From assembly GCF_003605735.1 (NCBI RefSeq), contig NZ_QXTJ01000002.1:137075-201074 (forward strand): 64,000 nucleotides of DNA, written 5' to 3'. Of this stretch, positions 45,582-54,342 are shown piece after piece. Under the pieces are notes generated by a model. That model was not told the DNA's origin. It did not search any database and worked only from the letters and a program-made list of their open reading frames with translations. Origin of the DNA: Pseudomonas sp. LS-2. Its GTDB lineage: Bacteria; Pseudomonadota; Gammaproteobacteria; Pseudomonadales; Pseudomonadaceae. Every line of letters begins with the position of its first letter. The first letter of the stretch is position 1. A program made the position numbers and the translations under genes.

Positions 45582-45685
45582 CGGCAGTCGTTACTGCATC
45601 CGCTCGCCCTTGGCGAGCGGTACGTTTCGCGGTGGGCATGGCGATATTTGGTTTCGGCGCATGCCTGTTGATCAGTGGACTTTGA
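45578..45685 (+). CDS. Putative 35-aa membrane protein
   Basis: A short frame beginning at an ATG that overlaps the lactonase stop (ATGA) encodes MTAVVTASARPWRAVRFAVG followed by a hydrophobic stretch (MAIFGFGACLLISGL). The basic-then-hydrophobic pattern gives one predicted membrane helix. Translational coupling to the lactonase is likely if real, but no family is recognised and it could be an untranslated spacer. Confidence 0.4.
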   Translation: MTAVVTASARPWRAVRFAVGMAIFGFGACLLISGL

Positions 45686-45700
45686 TGAGTTGAATTCGCC

Positions 45701-46924
45701 ATGACTGAGATTTCGCTTTCCAGGGTATCTGGCGGTGCTGAGCCGCACCAAAGGCTGTCCCCTCGAGTACGGTTCTGTCTACTGGCGTCGATCACGCTTT
45801 CATTTCTTGCAGGTTCCAGCGTCCCAACTCCGATCTATCCCATTTATCAAAGCGCTTGGCACTTTTCGGCGGTCGTCATTACGATCATATTTAGTGTCTA
45901 TGCGCTTTCGGTTCTGGCCGCTTTGCTGGTATTCGGCAGGGTGTCGGATTACATCGGTCGGCGCCCTGTCTTGCTGGTGACGACGGCTATGCAAGTTGTG
46001 GCCATGTATTCACTGGGCACGGCGTCGGGACTGGGGGAGTTGATAGCCGGACGTGTGCTTCAGGGGCTGTCCACAGGCGCCGCCGTGTCGGCGGTCGGTG
46101 CGGGACTGATTCAGCTTCACGCCCAGCGTGGCGCGATCGCGAATGCAATTGCGCCCGTGAGCGGAAGCGCAATCGGTGCACTGTTGGGAAGTGTGATGGT
46201 GCAATTCGTACCCTTTCCCACGCATACGGTGTTTGCCGTTCTTGCTGGCATACTGATCGTCCAGTTCATAGGACTGGTGCTGTTGAGAGATACGCAACCC
46301 GCCCGCCCCGGAGCGCTGCGCTCTCTGGTTCCTCAATTCAGCGTGCCCACCCAGGTACGCTCCGCCATGCTGATCGCAGCATCGGTTTTCATTGCCGGGT
46401 GGGCAGTTGCCGGCTTTTATGCATCGCTTGGCCCCGCCCTTATCAAGCATGTCTTTGAAGTCTCTTCGTCATCGATAGGCGGCTTGGCACTGGCTACGTT
46501 TTCAGGGAGCGGGGTGGCAGCAATCCTTGCATTGCGATCACGATCGGCCCGCACATTCGCTTGGGTTGGAAGCCTGGCACTTATGATCGGGATGGTTACT
46601 GTCTTGATCTCATTGCAATTCAAATCCTTCGCGTTTTTCTTCTACGGCATTGGTATTGCCGGCATGGGATTTGGAGCGGGATTTCAAGGCGGTATCCGTA
46701 TGGTCGTTGCCGCAGCGGCCCCTGTAGAACTGGCGGGTGTGCTGTCTGTTTCTTTCCTGTGCTGCTATCTGGGCATGGGAGTTCCCGCGATTGCAGCGGG
46801 ATATGAGGTGGCCAAAGGCGCCGACATCATGGTTACCGCGCAGTTGTTTGGCGCGGTGATTGTGATGCTGGCCGCACTCGCCGTCGTGGGGCTTATCTGG
46901 ACACGAGCTGTCAAAGTGGGTTGA
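45701..46924 (+). CDS. MFS transporter
   Basis: 407-aa twelve-helix transporter with a typical opening (LASITLSFLAGSSVPTPIYP) and the conserved loop FGRVSDYIGRRPVLL between helices 2 and 3. The TetR-controlled lactonase lies just upstream on the same strand, so this is likely the last gene of the module and exports the same inducer or product. Substrate unknown. Confidence 0.9.
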   Translation: MTEISLSRVSGGAEPHQRLSPRVRFCLLASITLSFLAGSSVPTPIYPIYQSAWHFSAVVITIIFSVYALSVLAALLVFGRVSDYIGRRPVLLVTTAMQVVAMYSLGTASGLGELIAGRVLQGLSTGAAVSAVGAGLIQLHAQRGAIANAIAPVSGSAIGALLGSVMVQFVPFPTHTVFAVLAGILIVQFIGLVLLRDTQPARPGALRSLVPQFSVPTQVRSAMLIAASVFIAGWAVAGFYASLGPALIKHVFEVSSSSIGGLALATFSGSGVAAILALRSRSARTFAWVGSLALMIGMVTVLISLQFKSFAFFFYGIGIAGMGFGAGFQGGIRMVVAAAAPVELAGVLSVSFLCCYLGMGVPAIAAGYEVAKGADIMVTAQLFGAVIVMLAALAVVGLIWTRAVKVG

Positions 46925-47095
46925 GCACCGTGGAAGGCTCAACGGAGGGTTATCCCACCATTGAGCCCGTCCTCTCATAAGACTTGACAGTCATTTTCCG
47001 CGATATACAGAAAGAGTTAAGGATCCAGCCCTATTTATGGTGATCTGTAGCGACGGGGATACTACAGGTCACTTAACTTAGTATCAGGTTACCCC

Positions 47096-47587
47096 ATGAA
47101 AGCATTCGCATTTTCCCTGTTCGCCTGCGCCATGACGTTGAGCGGCGCAACTTTAGCGGCCGAGACACTGATAACCAATGCGCCAGGCAAAGGAGAGCAG
47201 CCAACAATCTCTCCATTCCGTCATACCCTTCCCGAGCTGTACGATTTTCGCCAAATCCCGATCGAGCAGATGGGCGCGGGCATCACGCGTCAGACCGTTC
47301 ACAATGGGCAGAGCACAATGGCCAAATGGGTATTTGCGAAAGGCGCGGTAGTGCCTCTCCACCATCACGCCAACGAACAGATCACTTGGATCACTGCTGG
47401 CTCAGTAGAAGTTTTTTCTCAAGGCAAACGTTACATCGTGAAGGCAGGCGGCGTTATTGTCTTCCCGCCGAACGTCCCTCATGAGTTCCACTCTTTGGAG
47501 GAAGGCACGGTCGATATCGACATCTTCACTCCTCAGCGCCAAGACTGGATTGACGGGACCGCGAGCTACATTAAACCGGCATCCTGA
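47096..47587 (+). CDS. Exported cupin-domain protein
   Basis: 163-aa single-domain cupin with signal peptide (MKAFAFSLFACAMTLSGATL, then AAE). Metal ligands are visible in PLHHHANEQITWITAG and the second cupin motif FPPNVPHEFHSLEEG. Exported cupins of this sort are often found with oxidoreductases and may be dioxygenases or isomerases. A hairpin follows. Convergent with the LysR gene. Confidence 0.88.
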   Translation: MKAFAFSLFACAMTLSGATLAAETLITNAPGKGEQPTISPFRHTLPELYDFRQIPIEQMGAGITRQTVHNGQSTMAKWVFAKGAVVPLHHHANEQITWITAGSVEVFSQGKRYIVKAGGVIVFPPNVPHEFHSLEEGTVDIDIFTPQRQDWIDGTASYIKPAS

Positions 47588-47598
47588 AAATCTGAATA

Positions 47599-47629
47599 AT
47601 TGTCCTTTTCCAAAGCCGAGAAGGACAAT
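47599..47629. terminator. Hairpin between cupin and LysR
   Basis: ATTGTCCTT (47599-47607) pairs with AAGGACAAT (47621-47629) around a 13-base loop. It lies between convergent stops; T-rich and A-rich flanks are modest, so it is a probable bidirectional terminator. Confidence 0.6.
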
Positions 47630-47633
47630 CCAT

Positions 47634-48593
47634 TCATTCAGTGAGCACCGTCTTCCCTTCGACATCATTTACTCCATCGGCGGGCCGCATCTGCATTTCA
47701 TCGCATTTCATTGCCAGAAATGTTCGCAGCTTCTGTATGGCCGGCGTAAGGGAATGGCGATGGGCACACACCATTTGCAGCGGTGCTGGTTGGCCAATCC
47801 CCCCAGGGAATAGCTCAACCAAATTACCGGCCCGCAGATCCGCACTCACATCGATTCGTGATTTGTAAAGGATGCCAGCGCCGGCTACCCCCCAGCGGCG
47901 GACCACGTCCGCGTCGTCGCTAATACGATCTCCTGTGATCGCAACGGTTTTGATGCCCTCTGGCAGATGAAATGTCCACCGCTCATATGTTTGCTCACTC
48001 ATCACAAAGCGCAGACAGTTGTGCTTGGCCAGGTCTTCCAGCGTTTCAGGCGCTCCGCAACGGGCGACGTATTCGGGCGAGGCACATACTGTGCGGGTGT
48101 TATAGGGTGCAAGTGGCAGAGCGATGAGGCTCGAGTCTGCAAGTTGCCCATAGCGAATGCTCACGTCGATCTGGTCGGTAAAAAAGTCGGCGATCTGATC
48201 GCTAATTCGCAGCTGCAGCTGAATCCGAGGATGCTCTTTTTGGAACTCATTCAGCCAAGGCAGAAGTACGTTGCGACCCAAATCCGAGGGCATCGACAAG
48301 CGAATCGGGCCAGAGATGTCAATGCGGCCCTCATCCAGTGCCATCTCCCCGCCCGTCATTGCGGTCAAGGCAGCCTCGGCGTATGGCAAATACCGCTCTC
48401 CATCTTCAGAAACACGCAGGCGTCTGGTAGACCTGACAAACAACCGAACTCCTAGGCCCGTCTCCAGCCGCTGAATCGCAGAACTCGCAAACGCGGGTGA
48501 GGTATCCAGCAAGCGAGCGGCTGCGGAAAAACTACCGAGCTTCACGGTGGTGACAAAGACCTGAAGGTCATCGAGTCGGACAATTTTCTTCAT
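47634..48593 (-). CDS. LysR-family regulator, divergent to MRJP-like gene
   Basis: 319-aa LysR: HTH in MKKIVRLDDLQVFVTTVKLG, SFSAAARLLDTSPAFASSAI, QRLETGLGVRLFVRSTRRL; effector domain from GPIRLSMPSDLGRNVLLPWL. The start ATG gives a standard LysR N-terminus; the frame is open another 129 codons upstream into the divergent gene, which is a shadow. The MRJP-like gene begins 91 bp away on the other strand and is the likely target. Confidence 0.92.
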   Translation of the reverse strand: MKKIVRLDDLQVFVTTVKLGSFSAAARLLDTSPAFASSAIQRLETGLGVRLFVRSTRRLRVSEDGERYLPYAEAALTAMTGGEMALDEGRIDISGPIRLSMPSDLGRNVLLPWLNEFQKEHPRIQLQLRISDQIADFFTDQIDVSIRYGQLADSSLIALPLAPYNTRTVCASPEYVARCGAPETLEDLAKHNCLRFVMSEQTYERWTFHLPEGIKTVAITGDRISDDADVVRRWGVAGAGILYKSRIDVSADLRAGNLVELFPGGIGQPAPLQMVCAHRHSLTPAIQKLRTFLAMKCDEMQMRPADGVNDVEGKTVLTE

Positions 48594-48684
48594 AACGCTG
48601 AAATTGATTCGTTTGAATGGGCGATTTTCAGCGTATCTCATGCAGATGATCATTGCTTCGTCTTTTTCATAGGAGCGATAGGCA

Positions 48685-49767
48685 ATGAATATATTGAGAC
48701 GTAAATGGCTATACCCCGTTGTTCTAACAGCATTCGCAGGCTTGGCCCAGGCTGCGGATAAACAGTTGGAAGTCATCGCTGAAACCCATGATGCAATCTG
48801 GAATGCTGTCGCCGTGGACGACGCTGATGGAGTGTACGTAGCGGGCCCTAAATGGACTGGAATGAAGGGACCATCCGTCTCCAAACTTGACGCTAATCGT
48901 CGTCCCCAGCCGTTCCCAGATGCCCGTTGGAACAGCGACAACGCGTCAGTTCCGGTTTCCGAGCGCTTCATCAACGTCAACGCCCTGCATAGGGATGCTC
49001 ATGGCCAATTGTGGATCGTCGATGCGGGTGTGTCGGATTTTGGTGGCCACGTGATTCCCGGCGCCGCCAAGCTGGTCGTGGTGGATCTACAATCAGGTAA
49101 GGCGACGAAAGTTATTACTTTCACGTCAGATGTTTTAAAGGACGGCAGTTACATCGACGATATACGTTTCAGTGGTGATCACGCTTACCTCACAGATGCC
49201 GGAGTTCCGGGGATAATTGTGCTCGACCTCGCGAGCGCGAACATGCGCCGAGTGCTTGATACTAGCCCAGCAGTGAGGGCTCCCGTCGACCGAGATATTG
49301 TGCTTAGCGGTAAGGTGGTAAGGGCTCCAAACGGTGAAGCACTGCGAGTTAACTCGGATCCCCTAGAGACGAGTCACGACGGTAAATGGCTGTATTTTGC
49401 CGCGCTAGAAGGCCCTTGGTACAAGATTGAAACTCGCTGGCTGAACGACTCTTCGCTTTCTCCTGCTGAGTTAGCTGAGAAGGTGGAGTTTTGGCGCGAC
49501 CTGCCACCGGTTGGCGGGACGGCGCTGGATAAACAGGGCAACTTCTACTTCAGTGACCTTGCGACCGATACGGTAAAACGCTTAAGTCCATCCGGAAAAA
49601 CAGAGACGGTAGCTTCTGATCCCAGCCTCCACTGGGTGGATGCACCAACTTTCGACAGCCAAGGCAGAATCTATTTGCCAGCGGCCCAAGTGGATCGTGT
49701 GGCACTCTTCAACGGGGGCGTTTCCCGAATCCAATGGCCTCTGCGTGTCTATCGGCTTAAGCCTTGA
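48685..49767 (+). CDS. Exported MRJP/yellow-like beta-propeller protein (second copy)
   Basis: 360-aa exported protein with signal peptide (WLYPVVLTAFAGLAQAA, then DKQ) and the MRJP-type propeller: GVYVAGPKWTGMKGPSVSKL, FINVNALHRDAHGQLWIVDA, IDDIRFSGDHAYLTDAGVPG. It is a diverged relative of the 395-aa protein at 38.1-39.3 kb. Divergent LysR suggests induction by a small aromatic or sugar-acid-like ligand. Lactonase or oxidoreductase activity is inferred only from family annotation. Confidence 0.87.
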   Translation: MNILRRKWLYPVVLTAFAGLAQAADKQLEVIAETHDAIWNAVAVDDADGVYVAGPKWTGMKGPSVSKLDANRRPQPFPDARWNSDNASVPVSERFINVNALHRDAHGQLWIVDAGVSDFGGHVIPGAAKLVVVDLQSGKATKVITFTSDVLKDGSYIDDIRFSGDHAYLTDAGVPGIIVLDLASANMRRVLDTSPAVRAPVDRDIVLSGKVVRAPNGEALRVNSDPLETSHDGKWLYFAALEGPWYKIETRWLNDSSLSPAELAEKVEFWRDLPPVGGTALDKQGNFYFSDLATDTVKRLSPSGKTETVASDPSLHWVDAPTFDSQGRIYLPAAQVDRVALFNGGVSRIQWPLRVYRLKP

Positions 49768-49832
49768 GCGTGAGCAGCAGCTCGAGATAAATGACTCGCA
49801 CTTGGAGGATTCTGGCTTTTCCAGTTGACCAT

Positions 49833-49872
49833 CCCGATGAGCCTTTTTCAGATAGCGAAAAGGCTCATCGGG
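49833..49872. terminator. Bidirectional terminator hairpin
   Basis: CCCGATGAGCCTTTT (49833-49847) pairs perfectly over 15 bp with AAAAGGCTCATCGGG (49858-49872), ten-base loop, between the convergent MRJP-like and ABM genes. The T and A runs are inside the stem. Confidence 0.7.
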
Positions 49873-49888
49873 TAAGCGGGGTCAGCCT

Positions 49889-50203
49889 CTAGACAACCAG
49901 GTCAAGAATCCTGACTTCGAGCGGTGCCGAGAGTAGCGGTTCTGCGATCTTCAGGAAGTGTTGGAAATGTGCCGAAGAGGCATGATCGTCCAGAGCTTCA
50001 TCGTCACGCCAGATCTCGTAAACGATCAGAACGGAGGGATCTTCGCGATCCACGTGCAGGTCATAACGCACGCAACCAGATTCTTGCCGGGACAAAGGCA
50101 CCAGTGCTTTGAGAGCACTGAGCAGTTTGTCTTCCGATCCTTTAGCTGCTTTCAAGGTTGCGACTAGATAAAGCAGTGCCTGGGTTTGCGAATTAGTGCT
50201 CAT
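49889..50203 (-). CDS. Antibiotic-biosynthesis-monooxygenase (ABM) domain protein
   Basis: 104-aa ferredoxin-like-fold protein of the ABM/YgiN kind: LYLVATLKAAKGSEDKLLSA, VRYDLHVDREDPSVLIVYEI, SSAHFQHFLKIAEPLL. Relatives oxidise quinols or act as quinone monooxygenases without cofactor. It lies 38 bp downstream of the quinone-oxidoreductase-like gene on the same strand, an MDR/ABM pairing that suggests a common quinone or polyphenol substrate. Confidence 0.9.
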   Translation of the reverse strand: MSTNSQTQALLYLVATLKAAKGSEDKLLSALKALVPLSRQESGCVRYDLHVDREDPSVLIVYEIWRDDEALDDHASSAHFQHFLKIAEPLLSAPLEVRILDLVV

Positions 50204-50241
50204 CGAATGAAATCCTTCAGGTAGGGATAGTTGAAATCGGA

Positions 50242-51234
50242 CTATCGCGCGATGACGATTTTGCCGATGGCTTTGGATGATTCGAGTCGGTCATGAGCAG
50301 CGCCGGCGCCTTCACGTGTGAAGGGGTAGCTTTGGTCGATTAGAGGTCGGATCAAGCCTCTATCTACGAGAGCCGAAATCCTTCTCAAAATATCCCCATG
50401 ATGCTGGCGGTTCACGTTGTGGATGATCTGGATCGGCATGAACACCAGGTCGAGTTTAAGGCCTTTGAAGTGCATGTCGGTCAAGTCATAGGTGTCATAC
50501 CCGATGATCGAAATGACGTGCCCTTTGAGCTTCGCCGCTTTGAGTGAATTCTGCAGGACTTCGCCACCGAAGGTGTCGAACACGGTGTCAAAACCTTTGC
50601 CGCCGGTAATGCGCTGGCTGTACTGGTCAGGCGCCTCGTGGGTATAGAGGGCGATTTCGTCGGCTCCAAGCTTTCGGGCAATCTCAGCTTTTTCTTCGGT
50701 CGAAACCGTCGTGCTCACGCGAGCCCCCATCGCCTTGGCCAACTGAATTGCTATGTGGCCAACGCCTCCTGTGCCTCCGTGAATCAGTACGTCGTCCATG
50801 GGTTTGATCGAGGCGCGGTCAACCAAGGCCTCCCAAGCAGTAATCGATACCAGCGGCAGTGCAGCGGCCTGCGCAAAGGACAACCATTCGGGCTTGATGG
50901 CTATCAGGTCCGCATCGGCTTCCATCTGCTCGGCAAGCGCTCCAGGGATTCCCACAACGCCGCCAGCGCAGCCATACACAGCGTCGCCGACCTTGAACTT
51001 TGTTACACCTTCGCCAACAGCGCTGATGATGCCCGCGACATCCATATGGAGAACTGCTGGGAACGTCAGACCTGCCGTACCCTCACTCCCTTGGCGTATT
51101 TTTGTGTCGACTGGATTGACGCTGGTAGCCTGCACATCGATGACAACGTGCCCAGGTCGGGCTTGCACATCAGGCAATTCGAGATCTTCAAAGACTTGAG
51201 AATCACCATGACGGGTGATGACGATAGCTTTCAT
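50242..51234 (-). CDS. Zinc-less MDR (quinone oxidoreductase-like)
   Basis: 330-aa MDR enzyme: SVNPVDTKIRQGSEG, HMDVAGIISAVGEGVTKFKV, VLIHGGTGGVGHIAIQLAKA. It reduces quinones or enones with NADPH. Two consecutive ATG codons follow TCTGGAG; I use the second for spacing. It is the upstream gene of the ABM pair and divergent to a LysR 104 bp away. Confidence 0.9.
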   Translation of the reverse strand: MKAIVITRHGDSQVFEDLELPDVQARPGHVVIDVQATSVNPVDTKIRQGSEGTAGLTFPAVLHMDVAGIISAVGEGVTKFKVGDAVYGCAGGVVGIPGALAEQMEADADLIAIKPEWLSFAQAAALPLVSITAWEALVDRASIKPMDDVLIHGGTGGVGHIAIQLAKAMGARVSTTVSTEEKAEIARKLGADEIALYTHEAPDQYSQRITGGKGFDTVFDTFGGEVLQNSLKAAKLKGHVISIIGYDTYDLTDMHFKGLKLDLVFMPIQIIHNVNRQHHGDILRRISALVDRGLIRPLIDQSYPFTREGAGAAHDRLESSKAIGKIVIAR

Positions 51235-51338
51235 CATTGCTCCAGAATTCAATTAACAATTTCTGGAAAATTATCATCGAGCGCTTGGAACTAATAGGCG
51301 ACAATGGTTCCGTCTTTCGGTCCTAAAGGTTGCGAATC

Positions 51339-52232
51339 ATGCTGGACTCTATCGATGAGCTCCGCTTCTTCGTGGAGGTTTATGCGACTCGCTCAATCCG
51401 CGCCGCGGCTGACAGCTTGGGCATTACCCCTGCAGGCGGCAGTAAAAGGTTACAGAGTCTCGAAGATCGCATTGGCCAGCGCCTATTCAACCGCACCACT
51501 CGGCAGTTAAGCCCAACCACCTATGGTGAACAGTTTCACCAGCACGTGACAAGCATCATCAAGAGCGTTGATGCTGCTCAGCGGGCTCTATCCGAAGGTT
51601 CTGGTGTATCTGGCCGACTTCGCATTACGTCGTCAGCCACATTCGCCGGCAGCTACCTGTCTGAAGTAGTGAGCAGCTACCTGGGGCGTTATCCAGAGGT
51701 CTCGATTGAACTCGACTTGACGGACCGCATGGTTGATTTGGTCGCAGAGGGCGTGGACCTAGCTATCCGCTATGGTGCGCTGGAAGATTCGACGCTGATC
51801 GCACAGCTAATTTCACCCTGCAGACGTCTGGTTTGTGCTTCACCTGAATACTGGCGGCATCATGGGATGCCTTCGTGCCCAGAAGATTTGAAAGCCCTCG
51901 ATGCGCTAATCATTTCTGGCCAAGACCGATGGGTATTCGCTAAAGACGCACAACAACACACTGTTCGCGTACGAGGCAGCTTTACGGCCACTATGGGAGA
52001 GGTAGTCCGGCATATGGCTATCGATGGGCATGGGCTTGCGATGCTTGCTGACTGGCATGTCGCGCAAGATTTGAAAGCGGGTCGTCTGGTTGAAGCCTTG
52101 CCGGACTGGACGGTAGAGCCGCCTATTGGGATTTTTGCGGTTTATCCCTCCCGGGAAAATCTCTCAGCAGCGGTGCGAAGCTTCATTTCGCACCTGAAAG
52201 AGCAGGTGAAGAATCGACCATTGTTTTCATGA
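51339..52232 (+). CDS. LysR-family regulator, divergent to MDR/ABM
   Basis: 297-aa LysR of the CrgA-like group: MLDSIDELRFFVEVYATRSI, RAAADSLGITPAGGSKRLQS, LEDRIGQRLFNRTTRQL; effector domain from GRLRITSSATFAGSYLSEVV. AAAGG lies before the ATG. Probable regulator of the divergent quinone-reductase/ABM operon. Confidence 0.92.
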   Translation: MLDSIDELRFFVEVYATRSIRAAADSLGITPAGGSKRLQSLEDRIGQRLFNRTTRQLSPTTYGEQFHQHVTSIIKSVDAAQRALSEGSGVSGRLRITSSATFAGSYLSEVVSSYLGRYPEVSIELDLTDRMVDLVAEGVDLAIRYGALEDSTLIAQLISPCRRLVCASPEYWRHHGMPSCPEDLKALDALIISGQDRWVFAKDAQQHTVRVRGSFTATMGEVVRHMAIDGHGLAMLADWHVAQDLKAGRLVEALPDWTVEPPIGIFAVYPSRENLSAAVRSFISHLKEQVKNRPLFS

Positions 52233-52275
52233 AATCTGCGTTCTGGCGATACTCCACGTTGCCGATTGTCATGAG

Positions 52276-53172
52276 TCATTGAGGCATGAAACGCCGATGC
52301 TTACCAACGTCCTGGACAGACTCTACCAAGGCTTGGGCGACATCATTGGTGCGGTTAAAAAATGCGTAGAAACGCGCAGTTCCCAGTGGCGGCAGACCGT
52401 CTTTTTTATCCAACTCCCTCAACCCTTCTCGTAGTTGGCTCCGAGCAATTGGCGTCACCGCAAACCCGGCGAGCGCAGCTGAAATACAGCCCGCCATACT
52501 GCTGCTTTCAAAGGCCAGGCGCCAAGGCCGTTTGGAACGTGACAACGCTTGGAGTGCCGCTTCTCGGTACACGCAAGGCTCAGGAAACATTGCCAAAGGA
52601 TAGGGAAAGTCGCCTTCCAGATTAGCTCTTGAGCTGTAAGCCCATATCAACGGCTCCTCCCATAGCAGCTCGCCTTGATCGTCAATCTTCCTGCATTGCT
52701 TACCGAACACCACATCCAGCTGACCTAGCTGCTGTTGCTGTAACAGGTCGGAGGTGATCCCAACCTTCAACTCGACCGAGGCTTTTGGATGAGTTCGACT
52801 GAATGACTGAAGCACGTCGGCCAGCCAAGTCCCAGCAAAATCCTCGGATGAGCCCACCCTAACGCGACCCTGGATATATGAGCCACGGAGCTTTGCTCGT
52901 ATTTCTCTTTCGAGGCTAAGAATGTTGCGGGCGTAGCTGTAAAGCATTTCACCTTCTGGTGTCAGTGCCATGCTGCGGGTAGTTCGCTCGAGCAGCTTTA
53001 CACCGATGTCGCTTTCAAGGCGCTTGATATGCCCGCTCACGGCTGAGGCTGTGACCGCCAGAAGTTCTGCGGCTGAGGCGAAGCTGCTGGCATCTACAAC
53101 CGTGATGAACGTGCGTAGCAGGGACATATCGAGGGAGGCTGATAAGGGCGCGGTAGGCAGGTCGACGAGCAC
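52276..53172 (-). CDS. LysR-family regulator, divergent to hydrolase
   Basis: 298-aa LysR. HTH in LSASLDMSLLRTFITVVDAS, SFASAAELLAVTASAVSGHI, KRLESDIGVKLLERTTRSM; effector domain GRVRVGSSEDFAGTWLADVL. The start is a GTG with AAGGA six bases upstream; a later ATG is possible. The alpha/beta hydrolase starts 108 bp away on the other strand. It is convergent with the previous LysR gene. Confidence 0.9.
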   Translation of the reverse strand: MLVDLPTAPLSASLDMSLLRTFITVVDASSFASAAELLAVTASAVSGHIKRLESDIGVKLLERTTRSMALTPEGEMLYSYARNILSLEREIRAKLRGSYIQGRVRVGSSEDFAGTWLADVLQSFSRTHPKASVELKVGITSDLLQQQQLGQLDVVFGKQCRKIDDQGELLWEEPLIWAYSSRANLEGDFPYPLAMFPEPCVYREAALQALSRSKRPWRLAFESSSMAGCISAALAGFAVTPIARSQLREGLRELDKKDGLPPLGTARFYAFFNRTNDVAQALVESVQDVGKHRRFMPQ

Positions 53173-53280
53173 GGGAATTCCTTTTGAAACGTTGATAATA
53201 GATGGCTATTTATCATGAATAATTATTAATTTAGAAGGTAGGCTTCGTGATAGTCAATCATGCAAACCGTAAGGACTGTT

Positions 53281-54180
53281 ATGAAGTACTCGTTCATTTC
53301 GATCGATCAGCTGAACATTGGTTACCTTGAATGGAATCCCGATTCAACGGACGTTGCCGTGCTGGTGCACGGTTGGCCGGATAGCGCTGAAACCTGGCTG
53401 GGAACTGCCGGCCACCTGGCTGCTCAAGGCTATAGAGTGTTGGCGCCTGCACTTCGAGGTTTTGCGCCGACCACATTTCAAGATCCTTCCACTCCGCGCA
53501 CAGGTGCGCTGTCCTCGTTGGGCGTCGACCTCTTGGGTTTCATTGATGCGATGAAGTTGGAGCGCCCGATACTCATGGGGCATGACTGGGGTGCTCGTGC
53601 CGTTGCTAACGCCTGCGGGATCCGAGAGGGGGTGGCTAGCGCCTTGGTGATGCTCTCTGTGGGGTATGGCACGAACGATCCCAATCAAGCCATATCGCTG
53701 CAACAGGCTCGGAACTATTGGTACCACTGGTTCATGGCGACGCCGCGTGGAGGCCTGACGGTTGAGAACGATCGCTATACCTTTGCGAGGATGATGTGGG
53801 ACACCTGGTCTCCCCCAGGCTGGTACAGCGAGGCGGATTTTGAAACAGCCTGCAAGGCTTTCGATTCCCCTGATTGGGCCGAAGTGGTTCTGCATTCGTA
53901 CCGGCACCGCTGGGGCTTTGCCAAAGGCGACGCCCACTCAGATCTCATTGACGCGAAATTGACTCCAGCACCACAATTGTCCGTACCAACGTTAGTGCTG
54001 CACGGTGGCGCAGACACCTGTAATCATCCCGATAGCTCCAAGGGAAAAGAAAAATTTTTTACAGGTCAGTATGAGCGGCGGGTGCTTGAAGACGTTGGTC
54101 ACTTTCCTCAGCGTGAAGCCCCCAAACTGGTCGCTACCGAAATTTTGAAGTTTCTTGAGGCTGTTCGCCCCAATCCCTAA
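53281..54180 (+). CDS. Alpha/beta hydrolase (epoxide-hydrolase/dehalogenase-like)
   Basis: 299-aa alpha/beta-hydrolase. Oxyanion HGWPDSAETW near residue 32, nucleophile elbow MGHDWGARAV with an Asp nucleophile near residue 97, and the catalytic His in EDVGHFPQREAP near the C-terminus. An Asp nucleophile followed by Trp-Gly is the epoxide-hydrolase/haloalkane-dehalogenase pattern. The start ATG has AAGGA five bases upstream; a 7-residue longer start is possible. The LysR divergence suggests induction by its substrate. Substrate unknown. Confidence 0.9.
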   Translation: MKYSFISIDQLNIGYLEWNPDSTDVAVLVHGWPDSAETWLGTAGHLAAQGYRVLAPALRGFAPTTFQDPSTPRTGALSSLGVDLLGFIDAMKLERPILMGHDWGARAVANACGIREGVASALVMLSVGYGTNDPNQAISLQQARNYWYHWFMATPRGGLTVENDRYTFARMMWDTWSPPGWYSEADFETACKAFDSPDWAEVVLHSYRHRWGFAKGDAHSDLIDAKLTPAPQLSVPTLVLHGGADTCNHPDSSKGKEKFFTGQYERRVLEDVGHFPQREAPKLVATEILKFLEAVRPNP

Positions 54181-54195
54181 CAGCCATTTGCTGAA

Positions 54196-54215
54196 CCCGG
54201 CTCAATCGAGCCGGG
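54196..54215 (+). terminator. Hairpin after hydrolase
   Basis: CCCGGCTC (54196-54203) pairs with GAGCCGGG (54208-54215) with outer GCTGA/TCAGC able to extend. No clear T-run; probable transcript end. Confidence 0.5.
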
Positions 54216-54342
54216 CTTGCTCAGCGCTCCTGAAGCGTTTGTAACATGGGTGTTCTTTTCCAGCGTGGTCAGGTGAATCTCTATGGCCTGCTAGTCAAGA
54301 TCTGCGGTGGCATGAGGCTGGAGGTAGCCTGAGGACGTCGCC

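Noticed and set aside
46936..46966. Weak inverted repeat GGCTCAA/TTGAGCC after the MFS gene as a terminator
   Set aside because: Large loop and no T-run; too weak to call.
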